Origin: Kangiellaceae bacterium
GTDB lineage: Bacteria > Pseudomonadota > Gammaproteobacteria > Enterobacterales > Kangiellaceae
DNA length: 38,276 bases
Assembly: GCA_026196875.1 (NCBI GenBank)
Contig: JAPHTP010000178.1
Location: forward strand, 1-38,276
Reading direction: 5' to 3'
Both the position numbers and the translations under genes were made by a program. This document shows, piece by piece, positions 33,400 through 38,276 of the stretch. Each line of letters opens with the position of its first letter. The first letter of the stretch is position 1. The notes under the pieces were generated by a model, which searched no databases, was not told where the DNA came from, and saw nothing but the letters and a program-made list of their open reading frames with translations.

Positions 33400-34725
33400 A
33401 TGAAAAAGCCAATTTTAAACAAACTAATTGTTCTAGCCTTAATTACCCTCGTGCCTGGATTAAGCTTTGCAGTATCACTTGAGCAAGTTACAAAAGATGT
33501 GACGAAATTAGCGAGTGACGAAATGCAAGGAAGAAAAGCTGCGAGTCCAGGAATAAAAAAAGCTGCTAACTATATCGCTAATCGATTTAACCAAGCTGGA
33601 TTAAAACCATTTCAGAAAGAATCAAGCTTCTTGCAAAAATTTGACCTATTCCTGATTAAACCAGATCATATTTCTGTATCGCTTAACAAAGAGTCTATCT
33701 CTAACGAAAATATTCTTTTGCTGACTAGCCACAAGCAATTATCTTGGACTGACAAAGACCAAATAAAAACAGTTCAAATAAATGCTAGCCAGAATTTTCG
33801 CGAAGCCATGTCTGAGGTAAACCAATTAAAAGAAAATGTAGTAGTTTTAGTCGATCCAAAACATCAAGGTATGTTTAATCGCTATCGCAACTACTTTAAT
33901 AAAGGAGCTAATAAATTCGAAGTCAATAAGGGACCATCAGCTTTAGTCTTAGTAACAAACTTCAATCAAATATCAACACTTAATGTAATGGCCTCAACAA
34001 AGATTCAAAAGCAAAGCTTGGCTAATGTTGTCGGGATATTAGAAGGAAAATCGAAGAAAAACGAATTTGTCTTATTTTCTGCCCACTATGACCATTTAGG
34101 AATGAAAAGTAGTTCAGATTCCGAAGAGCAAGATCCTATTTATAACGGCGCAGATGATAATGCGTCAGGAACTAGTGCCGTAATCAACTTAGCCCAGCAT
34201 TACGCAAAACTAAATAATAATGAACGTTCGTTAATTTTTGTCGCGTTTACTGCTGAAGAAATTGGTGGGTACGGCTCAAAATATTTTTCCAAGCAATTAG
34301 ATCCTAAAACAGTAGTAGGCATGATAAATATCGAAATGATAGGTAAGCCCTCAAAGTTTGGTAGAGGCCATCTTTGGATGACAGGTTATGACAGGTCTAA
34401 TTTGGCAGAACTACTAAACAAAAATTTAGACGGTACCGAGTTTAAAGTTCATCAGGATCCCTACCCCGCTCAGAACTTATTTTACCGCTCAGATAATGCA
34501 ACTCTAGCACGTCTCGGTGTTCCTGCGCATAGCTTCTCAAGTTCGCAAATTGACATAGATAAACATTATCATCAGGCTAGCGATCATGTAGAATCATTAG
34601 ATCTGGAATCCATGCACCAAGTTATTAAAACTTTAGCTAACGCAACCCAGGGATTAGCAGCGGGAAAAGACAACCCGACTCGGGTTGATGTATCTCAGGT
34701 CAAACCTGCGGGAACTTTTTTCTAG
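33400..34725 (+). CDS. Exported M28-family zinc aminopeptidase
   Basis: The 441-residue protein has a signal peptide (MKKPILNKLIVLALITLVPG, cleavage near SFA). The M28 peptidase domain occupies ~residues 200-420, with zinc ligands and catalytic residues in order: H229 in SAHYDHLG, D252 in GADDNASG, E286-E287 in FTAEEIGG, E312 in NIEMIG, and H377 in VPAHSFSS. A protease-associated-like insert lies between ~75 and 200. It would trim N-terminal residues from peptides in the periplasm or outside the cell. The gene begins 75 bp after the HD-GYP gene and ends 39 bp before the methyltransferase gene, so co-transcription with both is likely. Confidence 0.9.
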   Translation: MKKPILNKLIVLALITLVPGLSFAVSLEQVTKDVTKLASDEMQGRKAASPGIKKAANYIANRFNQAGLKPFQKESSFLQKFDLFLIKPDHISVSLNKESISNENILLLTSHKQLSWTDKDQIKTVQINASQNFREAMSEVNQLKENVVVLVDPKHQGMFNRYRNYFNKGANKFEVNKGPSALVLVTNFNQISTLNVMASTKIQKQSLANVVGILEGKSKKNEFVLFSAHYDHLGMKSSSDSEEQDPIYNGADDNASGTSAVINLAQHYAKLNNNERSLIFVAFTAEEIGGYGSKYFSKQLDPKTVVGMINIEMIGKPSKFGRGHLWMTGYDRSNLAELLNKNLDGTEFKVHQDPYPAQNLFYRSDNATLARLGVPAHSFSSSQIDIDKHYHQASDHVESLDLESMHQVIKTLANATQGLAAGKDNPTRVDVSQVKPAGTFF

Positions 34726-34764
34726 AATAATTACTTCAAACGAAATTCATAGGAAAGTAAGTAA

Positions 34765-36126
34765 ATGTCGAAAATAAATACCGGACTTTTAAATTTACTT
34801 ACTTGCCCCGTTACAGGTTCCGACCTTTCTTTGGATGAGAATCAAGGCCATCTGCAATTAGTTAACCAAGAAGCAAATTGCTTTTATCCCTTGATTAATG
34901 GTATCCCCTGGATAATAAAAAATCCTCTCCACTCAATGGTTGATTGGAGCGTAAAACTCAATCACTTTAACCAAGTCTTAAATGAAGAAATTCGAATTTT
35001 AGGCAACGAATTAAAACAGGCAAATGGTGAAACCGCACGAAGATTGCAAAAGTTGCACGATAATAAAGTAGTGTTTTTACACAAAGTTACGGAGCTTGTT
35101 TCCCCTATCCTAAAAGCGAAGGTTTCTGGAAAACCAATCTATGATGCGCTAAGCGATAGAGCACCTAACACTCAAAACCTACTGAGTTATGAGTCGAATT
35201 TATACCGCGACTGGGTTTGGGGTGATGAAGAAAATGAATTAAGCCTTTCTATCGTAGCACAACATTTAAATGAAGCGTCTGCGGAAAATATATTAGTGCT
35301 GGGAGCCGGTGCATGTCGACTGGCATTTGACATTCACAATCATATCAAACCAAAACTAACTATCGCGAATGATATTAATCCACTACTTATGTTCGCTGCC
35401 CAGAGTATACTAAATGGAAATTCACTGGAACTTCCCGAGTTTCCTGCTCACCCGGTTAATCTGGAAAGCGTTGCAGTCTTGCACAAAATAGAAAGTCGTT
35501 TAGAACGACCTGATAACTTTCACTTACTAATCAGTGATGCATTAAAACCTACAATTGCAAAAGGAACTATTAGCACAGTGGTGACTCCTTGGTTAATTGA
35601 CATTCAGCCATTTGAGCTAGCAAAGTTTTTACGTGCCATAAACCACTATCTTCCGAATGGTGGAACTTGGATTAATTTTGGAAGCTTAGTGTTTAATCAA
35701 AATCGAGAATCTTTTTGCTATAGCATTGAGGAGATAAAGAGTATTGCCCAAACTGCTGGCTTTGAAATTGAAGAAATTGAATCTCAGCAAATTCCCTATC
35801 TTAAATCTCCCTATAATGCGGGTTATCGCGTAGAAACAGTTTGGAGTTGGCGAGCAACCAAATTTAAAGATTGCCAACAAACAGAAGACCTCCAAAACTT
35901 GCCCGATTGGATTCTGGATACTTCGCAAGTGATCCCAGCAACTAAAGAACTTCAGGCATTTGCCTTTAGCCATCAAATGTATGCAGACTTGGCTTCAAAA
36001 ATTGATGGTAAAAGCTCAATAGACACGATAGCGAAGTCACTCTCTAAGCAGAAGAAAATGGACCGAGATGAGGCAAGTGCCATGGTAAAAAGCTTTTACC
36101 TCAAAATTATTCAAAACCAAATCTAG
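34765..36126 (+). CDS. Class I methyltransferase with Trm112-like head and PqqD-like tail
   Basis: The 453-residue protein has three parts. Residues 1-55 (LLNLLTCPVTGSDLSLDE, then FYPLINGIPWII) match the Trm112/YbaR style but have only one of the usual Cys pairs. Residues ~130-370 are a Rossmann methyltransferase: ILVLGAGACRLAFDIH is the SAM loop, ANDINPLLM follows, then TPWLID and a late GGTWINFGSLVF with SIEEIKSIAQTAGFEIEE. This late part resembles the N2227/carnosine N-methyltransferase-like family, which suggests an amine or peptide substrate. Residues ~395-450 look like a PqqD-type winged helix (KIDGKSSIDTIAKSL), which in RiPP systems binds leader peptides. It follows the M28 peptidase by 39 bp. 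The substrate is unknown. Confidence 0.72.
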   Translation: MSKINTGLLNLLTCPVTGSDLSLDENQGHLQLVNQEANCFYPLINGIPWIIKNPLHSMVDWSVKLNHFNQVLNEEIRILGNELKQANGETARRLQKLHDNKVVFLHKVTELVSPILKAKVSGKPIYDALSDRAPNTQNLLSYESNLYRDWVWGDEENELSLSIVAQHLNEASAENILVLGAGACRLAFDIHNHIKPKLTIANDINPLLMFAAQSILNGNSLELPEFPAHPVNLESVAVLHKIESRLERPDNFHLLISDALKPTIAKGTISTVVTPWLIDIQPFELAKFLRAINHYLPNGGTWINFGSLVFNQNRESFCYSIEEIKSIAQTAGFEIEEIESQQIPYLKSPYNAGYRVETVWSWRATKFKDCQQTEDLQNLPDWILDTSQVIPATKELQAFAFSHQMYADLASKIDGKSSIDTIAKSLSKQKKMDRDEASAMVKSFYLKIIQNQI

Positions 36127-36269
36127 TTTAAAAAGTAATTGGTAGCTAGCTACTAAAAACTAAAGCTTTTACTATATTCTCAATTCACCATGTGAATAGT
36201 TCTACGTTTTTGTCTTAATAGTCTAATATTAAGGTAACCACGATAACTTCCATAAATCGACTTAGATTA

Positions 36270-37283
36270 ATGTCTCTTACTATTAAGGATAATATAAAAG
36301 AGTCCGGGCACATTTCTCGTCAAGCGTTAAGCTGGTTGCGCGACCTAGGTGTTCCGGCAGATCCAATTTGTTATCATGTAGCCTATAGTCTCTTTGGCTC
36401 CGCCAATCCAGATCTAAAGCAAAGAGTTGAGCAACTCGAGGGGACTTCTGACGAAGTATACGAGGGCCTTCAACAAATATATCAAGACTTTATCTCATCT
36501 CAGTTAGAACTCAACCTAAGACAGTTTTCACGTAAAATAGATAATCTGGCAAACCAAACTTTATACGAAGTTACAGATACTCAGGACCACTTGAAAGCTT
36601 ATTCGGGTACGCTCGAAGAAATCCAGCCATTACTAAGCACAACATCCGGCGATACAAAAATAAACGTCATATCACTCCTAATTAGCGAAACCGAAAAAGT
36701 CCATAAAAAAGCCGAGATCCTTGAAAAGAAACTAAACAAGGCAACGCTGGAGATTAAAGCCTTACAAAATGAACATTTGGAGTTTAAAGACAAAGCCAAT
36801 CGCGACTCTTTAACGCAAGTTTTAAACCGAGCAGGACTGGAAAACGCTTTTGAAGAAATAGCAGAAGAAAGTGTCAACTATCCTATGGCTATCATGCTAG
36901 CTGATATCGATCATTTCAAGAAATTTAACGATGAGCATGGCCATCTAATTGGAGACAACGTACTTAAATTGGTGGCCAAAACATTAAAAAAATATGTTAA
37001 AAGAAATGATATCGTGGCCCGGTTCGGCGGCGAAGAGTTTCTCTTATTACTACCTAATACGAACAAGTCAAACGCGGCCATAGTTGCCGACTCTTTAAGG
37101 AAGAAAATTCAAGCATTACAAGTAAAGAAAAAAAATAGTGACCAATATCTCGGGCAAATAACCATCTCAATTGGCGTTTCAGATTTTGCCGCAGGTGAAT
37201 CTTTAACTGAAGCTATAGATAAAGCTGACAAAGCACTTTATCGCTCCAAAAACTCCGGACGTAATTGCGTAAATACAGGATAA
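36270..37283 (+). CDS. GGDEF domain diguanylate cyclase
   Basis: The 337-residue protein is cytoplasmic, with no membrane segment. Residues 1-~125 form a helical N-terminal domain (SRQALSWLRDLGVPADPICYHVAYSLF) seen in front of other GGDEF proteins. A coiled-coil-like stretch (~130-178) follows, then the GGDEF domain (~178-335). The active site is GGEEF at 253-257, a form usually active in making c-di-GMP from GTP; DIDHFKKFNDEHGH holds the metal-binding Asp. The inhibitory RxxD site is changed to KRND, so product feedback may be weakened. The gap before it holds the inverted repeat ATTCAC/GTGAAT, and its stop is 22 bp from the convergent GlxA-type gene. Confidence 0.9.
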   Translation: MSLTIKDNIKESGHISRQALSWLRDLGVPADPICYHVAYSLFGSANPDLKQRVEQLEGTSDEVYEGLQQIYQDFISSQLELNLRQFSRKIDNLANQTLYEVTDTQDHLKAYSGTLEEIQPLLSTTSGDTKINVISLLISETEKVHKKAEILEKKLNKATLEIKALQNEHLEFKDKANRDSLTQVLNRAGLENAFEEIAEESVNYPMAIMLADIDHFKKFNDEHGHLIGDNVLKLVAKTLKKYVKRNDIVARFGGEEFLLLLPNTNKSNAAIVADSLRKKIQALQVKKKNSDQYLGQITISIGVSDFAAGESLTEAIDKADKALYRSKNSGRNCVNTG

Positions 37284-37305
37284 CATTGGGGTTATGCAAC
37301 AAAGC

Positions 37306-38276
37306 CTAATGATTGACCGCAAATTTTAATCGATATGCTTTTGGCGTTAGAGATGTCAGTCTCTGGAAGATCTTTCGAAATGCACTAACATCATCATAAC
37401 CGACTTTTTCTAATATCTGTTGTAAGCTCCAATCCGTTGTTTCAAGATAGCGCTTGGCAGCTTCTACGCGAACTCTTTGTAAATATCCAACAGGAGTTTC
37501 TCCAACCGCTTTTTTAAATCTGCGAATAAAGTTTCGTTTACTCATGGCACTACGCTCTGACAATTCGTCTAAGTTAATACTATTGGCAAAATTTAACTGG
37601 ATCCATTCCTGACAGTTAGCGATCACTTCGTCGTTATGCTCTATAATTTTTGGCATTGAAATGAAAGGCAATTGATTTGATCGATTAACATCTAGTAGCA
37701 TAACCTTGGATACCATCATCGCAATTTGTTGGCCTGCCAACTGCTCAATTAGTTTCAAACAAAGATCCAAATAGGAAGTTGTCGCTCCTGCGGTCCAAAT
37801 TCCCTCTTGCTCAACTACAAGTTGATCCATCGACAATTCTATTGATTTGAATTGCTCCGCAAAGCGCTTCTTTAACCACCAACTGGTAGTTGCCGTTTTG
37901 CCGTCCAACAGGCCGCTAGCTGCCAGTACAAATGTAGCAGAGCAATAGCCTCCAATTTGGCTACCGTTTTGATAAAGCCTCTTAAAGTGGGGGAAGCTTG
38001 CTTTTTGTTTTTCTAGAAATTGAGTAAGACCTTTGGCATAAGCATAGTGGTAAGCCCCTACCAATAAAAAGTCACATTTTATTAGCTCATCAAGCGAACA
38101 AAATGGTCGCAATATGACTCCCGATGAACAACAAACTTCCTGACCATCTTTTGATACGAGTTTGATATCAAACAAAGGCTCAGCGGCGTCTCCCTCCAGC
38201 CGGCTCCATAAAGTATTGGCGATATTAAACATGTCCATTGCACCAGTAACACTCGTAGCCAGCACTTCGTCACTTA
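37306..38276 (-). CDS. GlxA-type AraC family transcriptional regulator (partial, 5' end missing)
   Basis: The frame stays open to the right edge (SDEVLATSVTGAMDMF, the usual second strand of the family), so the true start is outside the window. At least 323 residues are visible. The first ~190 form a DJ-1/PfpI class I glutaminase-like domain with the elbow Cys in GGYCSATFVLAASGLL; in regulators this domain senses a ligand rather than catalysing a reaction. The last ~100 form the AraC double helix-turn-helix (LDELSERSAMSKRNFIRRFKK, then LQQILEKVGYDDVSAFRKIFQR). Family members control amine, arginine or carnitine metabolism. Its target cannot be told because the upstream neighbour is cut off. 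Confidence 0.88.
   Translation of the reverse strand, partial: SDEVLATSVTGAMDMFNIANTLWSRLEGDAAEPLFDIKLVSKDGQEVCCSSGVILRPFCSLDELIKCDFLLVGAYHYAYAKGLTQFLEKQKASFPHFKRLYQNGSQIGGYCSATFVLAASGLLDGKTATTSWWLKKRFAEQFKSIELSMDQLVVEQEGIWTAGATTSYLDLCLKLIEQLAGQQIAMMVSKVMLLDVNRSNQLPFISMPKIIEHNDEVIANCQEWIQLNFANSINLDELSERSAMSKRNFIRRFKKAVGETPVGYLQRVRVEAAKRYLETTDWSLQQILEKVGYDDVSAFRKIFQRLTSLTPKAYRLKFAVNH

Noticed and set aside
36142-36153. GTAGCTAGCTAC palindrome as terminator of the methyltransferase gene
   Set aside because: No loop and no T-tract follow; kept only as an unexplained palindrome.
1-38276. CRISPR arrays, rRNA, tRNA genes and insertion sequences
   Set aside because: No regularly spaced repeats, no tRNA-like cloverleaf and no transposase or terminal inverted repeats were recognised by eye.

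Overview
The window looks like a stretch of chromosome from a low-GC, probably marine gammaproteobacterium. The gene set (PrmB, PlsC, SixA, RluB, PheA with a Phe attenuator) and the order trpS-scpA-scpB-rluB support Gammaproteobacteria. A Kangiellaceae-like origin is an impression only and was not tested. The left ~17 kb is accessory; the right ~21 kb is mostly housekeeping and signalling.

Bases 1-2877 (minus strand) hold a compact module: a BTAD/SARP-type regulator, a small protein of unknown function, and the first 376 residues of a trypsin-like protease that runs off the left edge. In front of the small gene lie four heptamers repeating every 11 bp. They end exactly 8 bp before a -10-like box, which is the classic layout of a SARP-activated promoter.

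Bases 3637-5555 (plus strand) hold a Sel1-repeat protein and a stand-alone RelA/SpoT-fold nucleotide synthetase. Both are followed by copies of the same ~85-bp 3' cassette ending in near-identical terminator hairpins.

Bases 5714-16638 (minus strand) form a secreted-toxin-like island. It is built round a 2734-residue Sec-exported SpvB/FG-GAP/TcdB-middle/RHS protein. A 285-residue exported protein overlaps its stop codon and is a candidate immunity or accessory protein. Four small exported proteins sharing one layout flank it, two on each side, and a 39-codon ORF coupled by TAATG sits among them.

Bases 17379-20839 (minus strand) run PfkB-family sugar/nucleoside kinase, sixA, plsC and prmB. A divergent plus-strand gene encodes a two-T-fold QueD/PTPS-like protein. 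Bases 22202-27897 (minus strand) run trpS, scpA, scpB, rluB, a lipoprotein and a membrane protein. ScpA and ScpB carry long acidic tails. A clear promoter indicates that trpS starts at a TTG codon.

Bases 28134-30396 (plus strand) hold a Phe-rich leader peptide with a complete attenuator. It controls one polypeptide that fuses chorismate mutase, prephenate dehydratase with an ACT domain, and a type I-beta DAHP synthase, so the entry step and the Phe branch of aromatic synthesis share one gene and one Phe sensor. Further right on the plus strand are an RDD membrane protein, a LOG-family protein, an HD-GYP protein, an M28 peptidase, a three-part methyltransferase-like protein and a GGDEF protein. 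The window ends in a minus-strand GlxA-type AraC regulator cut by the right edge.
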